Assembly (NCBI GenBank): GCA_003996215.1
Contig: QJPP01004084.1
Span: 1 to 64,000, forward strand
Origin: Jaltomata sinuosa
Taxonomy: Eukaryota; Streptophyta; Magnoliopsida; Solanales; Solanaceae
Direction of reading: 5' to 3'
Length of the DNA stretch: 64,000 bases
Below, piece by piece: positions 21,932-34,708 of this stretch (position 1 is the first letter of the stretch; every line of letters begins with the position of its first letter). Made by a program: the position numbers and the translations under genes. The notes under the pieces were generated by a model that saw only the letters and a program-made list of their open reading frames with translations, ran no database searches and was not told where the DNA came from.

Positions 21932-24105
21932 TGTAACACCCCAAACCTTTGAGCTAGGATTCCAATTATTTTCACGTGTAATTAGACCTGAACCCAGAAG
22001 ATTTCATTCTAAATAGGTGTTATGGTCAAGCACTATGTGTGGAAAGAGTGTTGAATGTGAATTAAGGTCTTAAGGAACCTCTAGTACAAGTTAAGTTGAA
22101 AGCTTCTCTACCGACTAAGTTTTCTTATAACTTTCTAACTTGGGTGATCTTCAAACAATCATTGATCCTAGAATATAAAGAGTTAGGTAGTCTATTACCC
22201 ACCAAATTAAAGGTCTTTGAGTCTTCTTTCCAACTCCGCTAACCTTGCATTAATTCGAGTCTGAAGTAAAAAGTTATGATCAGTTTACTAAAAAGATGTC
22301 TGTCTGACCATAAGTCCGTCGAATTTTGGGAGTTAAAATGGAAGGGGAAATGGACCATTTTTAGAGACAATGGTCCATCTTTCTTATCGTTTCTGAAGAC
22401 AGAAGTTCATCAAATTCCTTAAGTTAAAATTCCTTCGTAAATGGTCTGTTTGTGGCCAAAATGGGTTGTTTCAGCGACCGTTGTGGGATGCATTTTCCTT
22501 CCTAGATCAATCCAGATTTTAATTGGAATGCCTATAAATAGGACTCCTGGGGTATTGTTACGGGAATTGCTTCTTTTAAGTTATTTTGAGAGTGTTTTGG
22601 TCCTTTTCTCATCCAAGATTCATCCCGCACCCATTCTAAATATTCCTAAACCTCCTAAGACATGAATTAAGTTCAGAAAAGTGTGTTACTCTTCTCCTCA
22701 AGGTTCCTTGAAGCAAGAGCGCATAGGGTTCATAGTTGAAGGGCAAAAACTCAAGTTTTATTCATCTTTCTCCGTCAAAAGGTACGCAGAACAATCCTAT
22801 TTCCAAGTATTTTCTAAACATCATGGTTTTCAACCCTTATGCACTCGCTTATACTATTTTGAATATGAAATTTAGGGTTGCAAGTATAGTCCTACTAGTT
22901 TTGCTTAAAACTCATGAAATCGTGATTTCCTTATCTTTTACTTGAAATGGAGTTTGTATATATATATATATATTGAATTGTCTAGGAATGGGGATTTGAA
23001 TGATCTTTACTTGCTCATCAAAATATCCGAAAGACTTTAGATGATTTATTGTTCCGAAAAGTATTGTTAGAATTGAGACAAAGATTATTGTTTTCTTATA
23101 TGAATCCTATGAAATAGGCATAATGAATTATTGAAGGACCTTATGGGTTCTATATTGATGAAATGGGTGACTTGTAAGTTTTGGTATTACGATACCAATA
23201 ACAGTTTATGCCCCTAACGGAATTGTATTATTGAAGATGTTTTTACAGATATTGAAAATGGTAATATTTGGGCTCTAAGAGAATTAGATGGTTAATCCAG
23301 AAGGTGTGAGGGTAAACGTCTCAATGCCCAAAACTTGTGTTTTGCCGATATAGGGATGGTTCGATCCTAACTTGGGACGACCTTATCTTTCCTCTATGAG
23401 GATGATTGTGCTGGCCATATTATATTGAAATCTTGACTCATGCGACAAACATAGGTTTGGGCTTAGCCGGTCGAGCGTTGACCGGACCCACATAGCCCGT
23501 GGTGATGAATAGAAGTCGGTGATACCATCTCGTTCAAAAGTAAATGATATAAGTCTATTGTTTTCGCCTAATGGAAACTACTTGGATATTTGCTATTATT
23601 GTATTGGAAGTGTTTTAAATGCCAGCTTTTCAAACAAAGAATTTTGTATCTATTTTCTCTGTTCTGTGTACCATTACATTACACATACTGACCGTCTTTG
23701 GGAGGCTACATCATTGTATGATGTAGGTTTTATGGCACCTTCCCGTGGCACTACTCAGCGCTAGATTCGAGCAGACAGATCCGGCTTTTGGTGAGCCTCC
23801 ATCCTTCGGAAGGTCACTTCTATGATAGATAGTTATAGTATTTCATTTTGTGGTATTACCGGGGTCTTTTTCCGGTATAGATGATTTCTTTTTATTATGG
23901 AATAGAGGCTTCATAGATTATGTATGATCGGATCCGTAAAGTTTTGTTTTGACTCATTTATATTGAACCAGACATTTTAGTATTGTGTCCATTTCTGCAA
24001 CTCTTTATTATTGAATGTGCTTATTATGAATGCTAAGGGGTCTTCTCAAGCCTTCATTGGTCTGAGATGCCCATTACATCCGGGGCCTAGTCTCAGATCG
24101 TGACA
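21932..24105 (+). repeat. gypsy A 5' LTR
   Basis: It runs from TGTAACACCC to ...CGTGACA, 2,174 bases. A likely promoter TATAAATA lies at 22533-22540, and the same word is at 52596-52603 in the 3' LTR. A short (TA)n run of about 17 bases at 22957-22973 corresponds to a much longer run in the 3' LTR. Confidence 0.92.
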
Positions 24106-24108
24106 AAC

Positions 24109-24121
24109 TTGATATCAGAGC
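24109..24121 (+). other. gypsy A primer binding site
   Basis: TTGATATCAGAGC follows the 5' LTR by three bases. It matches the initiator-methionine tRNA complement with one change (TTGGTATCAGAGC). The leader to the gag ATG at 24318 is about 195 bases. Confidence 0.85.
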
Positions 24122-24317
24122 ACCGTTCATGGTCCTAGGGTGTCTACGAAGCCGTGTTGAGTAGAGTCCATTTTATGGGTGTGATGCATGCCACACTAAT
24201 AAAAAGGAGGCTACAAGACATTTATGAATGTTTACCTTTCTTCATGTTCCACTTCGTGGTAAAGAGCCAAATTTTTAAGAAAGTTCTTCTAACTCTTGAA
24301 TTTCCGTGTTTCAGATC

Positions 24318-25323
24318 ATGCCTCCAAGAAGAACCACCATAAAAGGGGCTGCGACTGGAACCTCAGTCCCCACAGGGATGAATGCTAAAGAGGTTCGCCT
24401 AACCCATGGGATGCAAACCTGTTATGGCATCCGCACTGCTGATTCCGTAGCTCCCACTAGCTGCTCTAGCTACTGCATTTGTCACTGTTCCTGCTACTGA
24501 CCCCATTACTGTTCCTACTCGAGCTCCCAGGACCGATGCTACTCGGGTCCAGTCTCCATAAGGTGAAGTTACTAATACTGAATTCAGGCAGACTATGCAG
24601 ATGCTTGCGCGGATAGTGTCCTCTCAGTCTCGCCGGTCAAGCGGTGTTATTTCTAACACTGGATCCTCAAATGCTACTAGAGTAGGACAATTCATGCGAC
24701 TGAACCCACCAGCTTTCACAGGGTCCAACATCGAGGAAGATCCTCAGGATTTTGTGGATGAAATAGAGGAGATATTCAGGGTCATGCATGCTAGTGATAC
24801 TGAGGGGGTGGAGTTGTCAGCCTACCAGCTGAAAAGGGTGGCCTATTAGTGGTATGACGAGTGGGAAGAGATGAGGGGTGCGAATGTTGATTCAGCTATT
24901 TGGGAAGACTTTTCCGCAGATTTTCTTGATCCCTTCTTTCCTCAAGAAATGAGGAAAGCCAAGGTGGAGGAATTTGTTAACTTGAGGCAAGGGAAGATGA
25001 GTTTCAAAGAGTATGCCTTGAAGTTTAATCAGCTGGCCCATTATGCTCTAGAGATGGTATATGATATGAGGGCTTGAATGAGGAAGTTCACTAATGGCAT
25101 CTCCGGTGAGTTGGTATTGGCTTGCAAGGAAGCAATGTTGAACAAGGACATGGACTTACCCAAGTGGTTTATATTCAGCAGGTTGAGGATGAGAAAAAGA
25201 AACAAATTGAGGTAGCGGAGCGTCAGAATAAGAGGAGTAGGCCGGTAGACCATGAGCCGACTCAACAACCTAGTGATAAGGGTGGCAAACATTGGCCCAG
25301 GAAGAAGTCTTGGAGACATGCTC
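24318..25323 (+). pseudogene. gypsy A gag, 5' part, broken
   Basis: The ATG at 24318 opens with MPPRRTTIKGA, the usual start of Solanaceae chromovirus gag. The capsid-like Retrotrans_gag domain follows (NPPAFTGSNIEEDPQDFVD, then LKRVAY-stop-WYDEWEE, then FLDPFFPQEMRKAKVEEF). Lesions are a frame change between about 24400 and 24590, TAG at 24847, TGA at 25075 and another frame change near 25160. The coding sequence is cut at 25323 by gypsy B and resumes at 48066. Confidence 0.88.
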
Positions 25324-27416
25324 TGTCACGCCCTGAGGCTACCCCCTAGGCGTAACATGGGACTCGGGACCACAAGTGCCCTAAGTTAACCCTTGGTCAT
25401 AGCATATTCAGTTAAACATAAGGAAATATAGCGAAAGCATACTAAATGAAGATAGGCAACCATACTAAATAGGAACAAAGTCTAAGAAGTATCAAATCCA
25501 AATACGAAATACAAATCTAGTTATGTCTAAAGCCTCTAAACTGTCATAAGAGTTGATGGGACAAGACCTCAACTAACTCGAGAATCTAAAGAAAGATAAT
25601 AAAATAACTAGAATGATACTAGTCCCCGAAGGATTAGGACTAACCAACACTATCTAGATATCCAGCATCGTCTAGCCACGAGCCTGAGTGAGAGAGCCTG
25701 AATCTGCATCATCAAGAGGATGCAGCGCCAAGATATGAGTCAATACTATAGGATGTACCGAGTATGTGAGATATGCATAATTAAGGTAAAACATGCTTGA
25801 AAAATAATTAAAAACTAAGATTATGCATAAAAGAGAAGTTATAAGAGATATCATAGTTTAAGCATAAGGTAAAAGATAGCATATCATAAAACTTAAAAAC
25901 ATTCATGCGGGAGTTTCTTATAACTGATAATAAACCATGTGAGCTACATGGAATCTAACTATATAACCCTAGTTAGCAAAGCTTCCCCAAACCCTACCAA
26001 AGAATGGGACACTATAATCCAACTATATAACCCTAGTTGGCAAAGCTGCCCTAATGCCCGCTAAAGCACATGACACCATGATCAAATGTGGAACCACCTT
26101 CATAAGCCTATAGGGCGATTCATAACCTATGCTGTCAACATAGTTTTGGACTTGGGTTATCGAACCCTCATTGCTCGGTGCTAAATACTACTCCCAAAAA
26201 TATACATATAGCTCATAATATACTCGTGGCATATCTGATGCCAAATCTGTTTGAAAAGCATAAGGGTATATCTGATACCATGAAATTAACATAGCTTAGG
26301 TAGACATATCAAGATGCCCAACCTTTTTATAAAACATAGGGACATATCTGATGTCATGCAATTCATACTTCAAAATCCTTAAAACTTAGTATAGCTATAA
26401 TTCAAAACATACTTTTCTTTCTAAATTCATAACTTGAAGAATTAGGCATGCACTTTCATAAATACATAGGGCCATGTTGTCTAAACATGCCAATTTTCAC
26501 TTGAAATCATGCAAACCAATGAAATCATGCTAAAATTCATCATCAACATATGGGATTTTAAAATTATGCAAGGAATCTTAATTAAAACATGGGTAATGAA
26601 TGAGAAATCATGAATTGATACTTTAAAACAAAACTCATAATTTTTCTCCAAATTGAGTAAGAACCCTAATTTTCATAATCCATAAATCAAAGTAAAAATC
26701 ATGGGTTTTGGGCATAAGGGTGAAAGGAATCCCTTATTGAATACCCACATACCTTATTGAAGCTTGCTTGATCTAAGGTGAAAAGAAATGGAGGCTTGAA
26801 CTTGGAGCTTGAAGGAGTTCTTCCTTCTTTTTGGAATAGAATTTCTTAGAATGAGAAGAGTTTAGGCTATTAAGGAATAAAACCCTACTAAAAATGGTCA
26901 AAATGACCTCACTCAAGAGTTAAAAGGATGGATAATTATAAAAATACCCCTAGAATTTAATTAGGAAAAAGCTATAAAGAGTTCAGCTTCAGGGATCACG
27001 GGTGCATTCCACGAGCTGTAGAATGAACCACGACTCATGGTTTCCACTCATGATTCCTGGCCCAAGATTTAAGCTGCAGAAGAGGTTCTATGGGTCAATA
27101 GGATGGACCGTAGTTCAAACTACGGTCCATAAACCAATTTGTGATTCTCAGGGAATTTGTCAGCCCTCTAATCTGATTCCACGAGTGGACAGGACAAACC
27201 GTAGAATAAACTATGGTTCGTAGAACCCATTCATGGTTCTCAGACCATAGACTAATCCTGTAGAAGACAAACCTCGACTCCATTCTATGGCCCGTGGTTC
27301 AAACCACGGTCCGTAGTTCAAACCACGGTCCTTGGTTTAGACTCATAATTCCTGAAAATTTCAAAATTCTCAGATTTTCTAAGTCTGAAAGCTGGATCGA
27401 ATTCCGGAGTGTTACA
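25324..27416 (-). repeat. gypsy B 3' LTR
   Basis: On the plus strand it reads TGTCACGCCC ... GTGTTACA, 2,093 bases. It is nearly the same as 46011-48065 over its length. At 27292-27329 it holds two adjacent 19-base palindromic units, CCGTGGTTCAAACCACGGT and a one-base variant. Short frames inside it are not genes. Confidence 0.88.
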
Positions 27417-27420
27417 ATAT

Positions 27421-29830
27421 TGTCACGCCTCGAGGCTACCCCCTAGGCATAACACGAGACCCGGGACCACAAAAGCCCCAAGTTAACCCTTGGTCATAGC
27501 ATACTCAAGTAATCATAAGGAAACATAGCGGAAGCATAAATAGAAAGTTAGACAACCAATCCATAAATGATAAAGTCAAGATGAAACATAATCCGAAAGA
27601 GAGACCCGAATGCAATCTATGTCTGAAAGTCTCTAAACTATCATAAAGAGTTGATGGGACAACACCCCAACTAACTCAGAAATTCATAGAAGGAGAATGA
27701 AAGTAACTAGCATAGCTAAGTTCCCCAGATAATGAGGACTCACCAACCAAATCTAGACAACCGAAAGCGTCTAGCCATGAGCCGGAGGGAAAGAGCCTGA
27801 ATATGCATCATCAAGAGGATGCAACACATATATGCATCAGTACTATAGGATGTACCGAGTATGTGAGATATGCAAAAATTGTGATAAAACATACTTAAAA
27901 CTGAATTCATGCTTAAATAGAAAAATCATAAGAAAATATCATAACTAAAAGGTAAAGCATGAGATAGAAGTCAAACCTCAAGATAAAATATCATAAGACT
28001 TAGAAAATTTGAAAACATTCATACGGGAGTTTCTTATAACCGACAATAGACCATGTGAGATACATGGAATCTAACTATATAACCCTAGTTAGCAAATCTG
28101 CCCTGAACCCTACCAAAGTACGGGACACCATTATCCAACTATATAACCCTAGTTAGCAAAGATGTCCCATGCCCCACTAAGGCAAGGGCACCATGATCAA
28201 AGAGTGGAACCACTTTCATAAGTCCATCAGGCGATACATATCCTTTGATGGCAATGTAGTTTTTGGACTTGGGTAATCGAACCCTCATCACTCGATGCTA
28301 AATACTACTCTCAAAATATACATATAGCTCATATAATACTTGTGACATATCAATGCCAAAACTATTCATAGCTTAGGTAGACATATCAAGATGCCAAACC
28401 TTTCATAAAACATAGAGACATATCTGATGTCCAAAACTTATTCGAAAAGCATAAGGACATATCTGATGTCCAAAACTTATTCGAAAAGCATAAGGACATA
28501 TCTGATGTCATGCAATTTTTTCATATTATAAGTCTTAAAACTTAGCATAACCATAATTCAAATCATACTTTTCTTTCTAAATTCATAGCTTGAAGAATTA
28601 GGTATGCAATTTCATAAATACGTAAAGTCATGTTATCTAAACATGCCAATTTTTTCACTTGAAAATATGTAATTCAATGGAATCATACTAGAAAATTATC
28701 TTTAATACATGTGCTTTTGAAATCAATTAAGGAACTTCAAATAAATCATAGATAAGTAATGAGAAACCATGAATTGATGTTTTAAAACTGAACCCATAAG
28801 TTTTTCCCAAATTGGGTAAGAACCCTTATTTCATTAATCCATAAATCAAAGAAAAATTATGGGTTTTGGGCATAAGGGTGAAAGGATTTCCTTATTGAAT
28901 ACCCACATACCTAAACTTGAAGCTTTCTTAACTTGGGACTTGAGGATGGAGACTTGGAGATGAAACCCTAGGCCTTGGAGCTTGAGAGAAAAACCCCTTT
29001 TCTTTCTTTTGGAGTTTGAATTGAAGGAATGAGAAAAATTCTAACTTAGTATGAATAAATACCCCTTTGAATAGGCCTAAACAACTTAGTATAGGAGTTG
29101 AAAGGTAGGGAAAAGACTAATTTACCCCCATGGAATGAATTAGAAAAATTAAAATTGGAGGTTCTAAGGATGGGTTTACGGGTCGTGGAATGGGTTGAAG
29201 GGTCGTCAACCCACTCATGGAATTTAGAGGACTTGGTACCTCTCTGAAGGTAATTCCACGAGTTACAGGACAGACCATCATTCAAAATGATGACCCGTCA
29301 AGTCACTCATGGAAACTGGGGAAGAAAAACTGAATTTTGACAAACCACGGATCACTCTACAGACCGTGGTTTTGGACTATGGGTCGTGGAACAACCAGTG
29401 ATTTTGAAGATGAAAATTTTAAGGTTTAGGTCTATTTTCATGAGTCGCAGTACGGAGCGTAGTTCTGTTTCACGGGTCATCATCCCGTTCGTAGTCACTG
29501 ACAGTGCTGCAGTAAAATACCCATAACTTTTTACTCAGGACTCAGATTAATGCATGGTCAGTGGCGTTGGAAAGAAGACTCAAAAACCTTTAATTAGGTG
29601 GATACTAAGCCACCTAACACCTTATATTATAGGATAAATGTTCATTTGAATTTGACCCTAGTTTAGTCTTACATGAAAACTCATTTGGTTGAGGTGTTCG
29701 CAACTTAACTTGATGATAAGAGTTTCTTATGAACATGATTCACATCCAAAGCACTCACCACACTAGATAAATGATCATTACACTCATGGAAAAGGTTCAG
29801 GTATTAGCTTAGGATTTTTGGGGTGTCACA
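27421..29830 (-). repeat. element C 3' LTR
   Basis: It reads TGTCACGCCT ... GGGTGTCACA on the plus strand, 2,410 bases. A direct duplication of about 37 bases is visible at 28425-28500 (a 'cataaggacatatctgatg' block repeated). It is similar throughout to 32137-34474. Confidence 0.85.
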
Positions 29831-32136
29831 ATATCTCCCCCTTGGGATCATTCATCCTCGAATGACGAATAACTAGGCTGTGGTGGTAGGGAAAGAGATG
29901 CAATTCCACTAACTGAGTTATATAAGCTGGAGTACTGACATGGTAACTGACTTCTGACTAAAATATGAACTCTGATGGATTCGTGAGACCTCTATGCATA
30001 TTGAGAGTATAAGAACACTGCTAGGATATGAAACTGGATATCTAACATGATAACTTGTCTGGAGTGAGAGTAAGGACTTAGCTGAAACTCACAAAGAACG
30101 AACGCATTCTTAAAAATTGTAGTTAGCTGAAAGGAACATAAAAATAAGAGGAGTAGCTATACGGGAAAACTATCATCTTCTAAATACCACACTTACCATG
30201 CAAATAAAAAAATACTCACCAGCGCACATATAGATACTAAGGTCTGAGTCTAACTACCTGCTTTCTCTATGTTTAAGCCTACCTCGACTAAATCTCTTGC
30301 ATCTAGAATATCTCCTAAGAATAGTATTCCTTCTTATCACAACAACCAACTAACCTTGAGCTCTTAATCAAAGGGTCACTGGTCGCACAAAGCAAAGGCC
30401 CATAAGTATTTCATCACGACATTCAAGCTTAGGACTATGGTCACCTCATGGTTTTGTAGTTCACACTATCCAAGACTTTTCTCCTTTTCCCTAGTATATC
30501 TAGAAAATATAACTTAAAGAACTCCCACAAAGAGGCACATCAAAATTTCTCATCTAACTATTATGCATCAATAATCCTCACCCCACAGTTCATCCACACC
30601 TAGAAGCTAAGGTGGAACAAGCACACCAAAAGGGAACATCTACCACTTCATATCTAAGCTACTACTTAGATTCCTCTACTAACACCTATGACAACATGAG
30701 CCAAAATTGCTGAAGGAGTAGAGTGGGAGCATGAGTATCATGAATAAAGAAATACTGATTTGTCTTGACTTATACTTAGCTTGATCTAGCCACTCAAGGT
30801 GAGGTATGAGAAATTAAGTGAAAGGGCATGAGTGTTTCACATCCTGGACTTACAAAGCATGGTTAGAGTAAGGAAATCACAAGAATGAATTATTCGAGAA
30901 ATCTGGTATGAGCATATACATGATGTAGCATAATTTCATTAGCCATTAGGGCATATCTTGAGAACTGAGTATATAAAGCTGAGAATAGTGTAATACACGA
31001 GCTTTCATATATGACAAGTATCATGGTGTAAAGCCAGATTTCATAGAATCATAAAGTAAGATTGGAATTGCTGTCTGGAGAAATTTATGTTTATTTTAAG
31101 AACTGAGTAAGGGCGTGAATCTGCATGAAGTCCATGGGTTTAAATTAATACCAAGGCACTGGAATACAAGACATGAATGGGGTATTGTAATGATGGAAGT
31201 ATACTTAAGATGCTAGGATAGAAATAAATTTCTACACCCCTCTTAACATCATTCTGACACCCACTAGCATCACTACCCGAGTCTCCAAAATATGACTGAT
31301 CCTAAATCCCACCATCTCCCCTTAGATTCATGCTACATTCTAAGTCTCTGGACCTCTAGCTATCCTCTAAATAGAATTATGATCACTTTACTCTAACAGA
31401 GCAAACACTACTCTAGGAGTTAATCTGAATATACACTTCCTTTTATAGTCTAAGGCTCTCCCTTACCTAAAAGTCTAGGCCTTCACTTTTCTATCTCATA
31501 TAGGGGTTGTACATATTAAAAAACTAGCATTCTCACTCTCATACTATATCCCTTCCGTTCATATCCTATACCTGGTCTATACTAGTACAACAACTTACCG
31601 CTCTTTAGTCCACACCAAGGGATGTATAATCCCATTACCTATCTAATAGAACACAACTCTAAATGCATACTCCAATCAACTATCATTCTCCCGTCTAGGC
31701 TACTATACTTCTGACTTCATATTTATGGCTCTGGGTTCATTCTACTACTAATGACTTACAACACAACATATGTCGGGTGGCAACACTACCTAAGGATCTA
31801 GGTACACACTTTCTGCTCTTACGAAATAATTAGTAATAAGGTTCTGGAAGAGAATATGAGAGCACCTCGCTGATAGATAATCTGAGATTTACTACTTCTG
31901 GCACCACAAATATGAGGTAAAACAGGTGGAATTAGGACAATGCATAAATTTGGAGAATGGGTAGAGTTAAACTCTATCGCACAATATTGAACATGAAAGA
32001 AGTGAAGTTCTTCCTAAGACATCTCGTAGCCTCCCTCTAATAAGTGTGGCACACTTCACACCCATGAAAGAGACTCTACTTGATGCGGCTTTCAGACACC
32101 CTAGGACTCTTGAACCTGATGCTCTAATACCAAGTT
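29831..32136 (-). other. element C internal region, non-coding
   Basis: 2.3 kb between the two LTRs of C. The left edge has the polypurine tract and the usual gypsy 3' block (ATTCGAGGATGAATGATCCC on the minus strand). The right edge has the primer site and the start of a gypsy leader. Between them there are stops in all frames, and I find no gag, protease, RT or integrase motif. Nothing else was recognised. Confidence 0.7.
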
Positions 32137-34474
32137 TGTCATGCCCCGAGGCTACCCCCTAGGACTAACACTGGACCCGAGACCACAAGTGCCTCAAGTT
32201 AACCCTTGGTCATAGCATACTCATGTAATCATAAGGAAACATAGCGGAAGCATAAATGGAAAGTTAGGCAATCCAATCCATAAATGATAAAGTCAAGATG
32301 AAACATAATCCGAAAGAGAGACCCGAATACTATCTATGTCTGAAAGCCTCTAAACTATCATAAAGAGTTGATAGGACAACACCCTAACTAACTCAAAAAT
32401 CCAAAGAAGGAGAATGAAAGTAACTAGCATAGCTAAGGTCCCCGGTAACTGACAACATCTAGCCACAAGTCGGAGGGAAAGAGCCTGAATCTACATCATC
32501 AAGAGGATGCAGCGCAAATATGCATCAGTACTATAGAATGTACTGAGTATGTGAGATATGAAAAAATCATGATAAAACATACTTAAAACTGAATTCATGC
32601 TTAAATAAAGAAATCATAAGAAAATATCATAACTTAAAGGTAAAGCATAAGATATAAGTCAAACCTCAAGATAAAATATCATAAGACTTAGAAAACTTGA
32701 AATTATTCATACGGGAGTTTCTTATAACTACAATAGACCATGTGAGCTACATGGAATCTAACAATATAACCCTAGTTAGCAAAGCTGCCCCGAACCCTAC
32801 CAAGGTACGGGACACCATTATTCAACTATATAACCCTAGTTGGCAAAGCTGCCCTATGCCCCGCTAAGGCAAGGGCACCATGATCAAAGAGTGGAACCAC
32901 TTTCATAAGCCCATCAGGAGATACATATGCTACGCTGGCAACATAGTTTTTGGACTTGGGTAATCGAACCCTCATCGCTCGGTGCTAAATACTACTCCCA
33001 AAATATACATATAGCTCATATAATACTTATGACATATTGATGCCAAAACTGTTCATAGCTTAGGTAGACATATCTAGATGCCAAACCTTTCATAAAACAT
33101 AGAGACATATCTGATGTCCAAAACTTGTATGAAAAGCATAAGGAAATATCTGATGTCATGCAATTCTCATATTATTAGTCTTAAAACTTAGCATAGCCAT
33201 AATTCAAATCATACTTTTCTTTCTAAATTTATAACTTGAAGAATTAGGCATGTAATTTCATAAATTTGTAAGGTCATGTTATCTAAACATGCCAATTTTC
33301 ACTTGAAAACATGCAATTCAATGGAATCATGCTAGAAAATCATCTTTAATGCAGGGCTTTTGAAATCAATTAAGGAACTTCAAGTAAATCATAGATAAGT
33401 AATGAGAAATCATGAATTGATGCTTTAAAACTGAACCCATAAGTTTTTCCCAAATTGGATAAGAACCCTAATTTCATAAATCCATTAATCAAAGTAAAAA
33501 TCATGGGTTTTGGACATAAGGGTGAAAGGATTCCCTTATTGAATACCCACATACCTGAACTTGAAGCTTTCTTAACTTGGGACTTGACGATGGAGACTTG
33601 GAGATGAAACCCTAGGCCTTGGAGCTTGAGAGAAGAACCCTTTTTCTTTCTTTTGGAGTTTGAATTAAAGGAATGAGGAAAAATCTAACTTAGTATGAAT
33701 AAATACCCCTTTTAATAGGCCTAAAAGACTTAGTATAGGAGTTAAAAGTTAGAAAAAAGACTAATTTACCCCCATTGAATGAATTAGAAAAACTAAAGTT
33801 GGAGGTTCTACGGATGGGTTACGGGTCGTGGAATGGGTTTACGGGTCGTCAACCCACTTGTGGAATTTAGAAGACTTGGGACCTCTCTAAAGGTGATTCT
33901 ATGAGTTACAGGATGGACCGTCATTAAAAACGACGACCCATCAAGTCACTCGTGGAAACTGGGGAAGAAAAGCTGAATTTTGACAAACCATGGGTCACTC
34001 TATGGACCGTGGTTTTAGACTATGGGTCGTGGACCAACCAGTCATTTTGAAGATGAAAATTTTAAGGTTCATGTCTATTTTCACGAGTCACAGAACGAAC
34101 CGTAGTTCGGTTTCACGAGTCGTCATCCCGTCCGTAAGTCACTGATAGTGCTGCAGTAAAATACTCATAACTTTTTACTCCGGACTCGGATTAATACGCG
34201 GTTGGTGGCATTGAAAAGAAGACTCAAAAACCTTTAATTAGGTAGGTACAAGACCACCTATATCTATATATTTTATGAGAAATGGTCATTTGAAATTGAC
34301 CCTTATTTAGTCTTACATGAAAACTCATTGGGTTGAGGTGCTCACAACTTAACTTGATGATAGGAGTTTCTTATGAACATGATTCACATACAAAGAACTC
34401 ACTAAACTAGAGAAATGATCATTACACTCATTGAAAAGGTTCAAGTATTAGATTAGGATTTTTGGGATGTTATA
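32137..34474 (-). repeat. element C 5' LTR
   Basis: It reads TGTCATGCCC ... GGATGTTATA on the plus strand, 2,338 bases. The normal CA end has become TA. The adjacent AATAT at 34475-34479 is the right copy of the target duplication, after which gypsy B's polypurine block continues. Confidence 0.85.
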
Positions 34475-34479
34475 AATAT

Positions 34480-34708
34480 CTCCCCTTGGGATCATTCATC
34501 CTCGAATGAAGACTAATAAAGGAAAACTGGATAGAAAACAGCCCAACCAAACAACCAAAACATAAAATTCAAGGATAAACATGAAAACTGAGCTTTTCAA
34601 CTTAAAACATGATTGAAGTAACGTTAAAAAACATGAATGCATGCTAGGATCATGAGGAAAACTGACGTATTAGAGTCGGAGGGACATATTAAGGAGGAAA
34701 CTAACACC
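34480..34708 (-). other. gypsy B polypurine tract and 3' untranslated part
   Basis: On the minus strand a CCCAAGGGGAG tract and the conserved block ATTCGAGGATGAATGATCCC stand between pol and the 3' LTR. The LTR itself now lies beyond element C. The remaining bases to the pol stop are non-coding. Confidence 0.75.

Larger units (their letters stand above)
27421..34474 (-). mobile_element. element C, non-autonomous gypsy-derived LTR element in gypsy B
   Basis: LTRs at 27421-29830 and 32137-34474 enclose a 2.3-kb internal region without coding sequence. The element is flanked by AATAT at 27416-27420 and 34475-34479. On the minus strand the methionine-type primer site (TTGGTATTAGAGC, plus-strand positions 32121-32133) adjoins the 32137-34474 LTR. 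The polypurine tract (CAAGGGGGAGATAT) adjoins the 27421-29830 LTR. LTR sequence and signals are related to gypsy B but of another subfamily. The absence of gag and pol means it needed proteins from a relative. Confidence 0.85.

Noticed and set aside
25324..34474. Three tandem LTRs from unequal recombination of one element
   Set aside because: The AATAT duplication around 27421-34474 and the subfamily difference between LTRs show a separate insertion of C into B.
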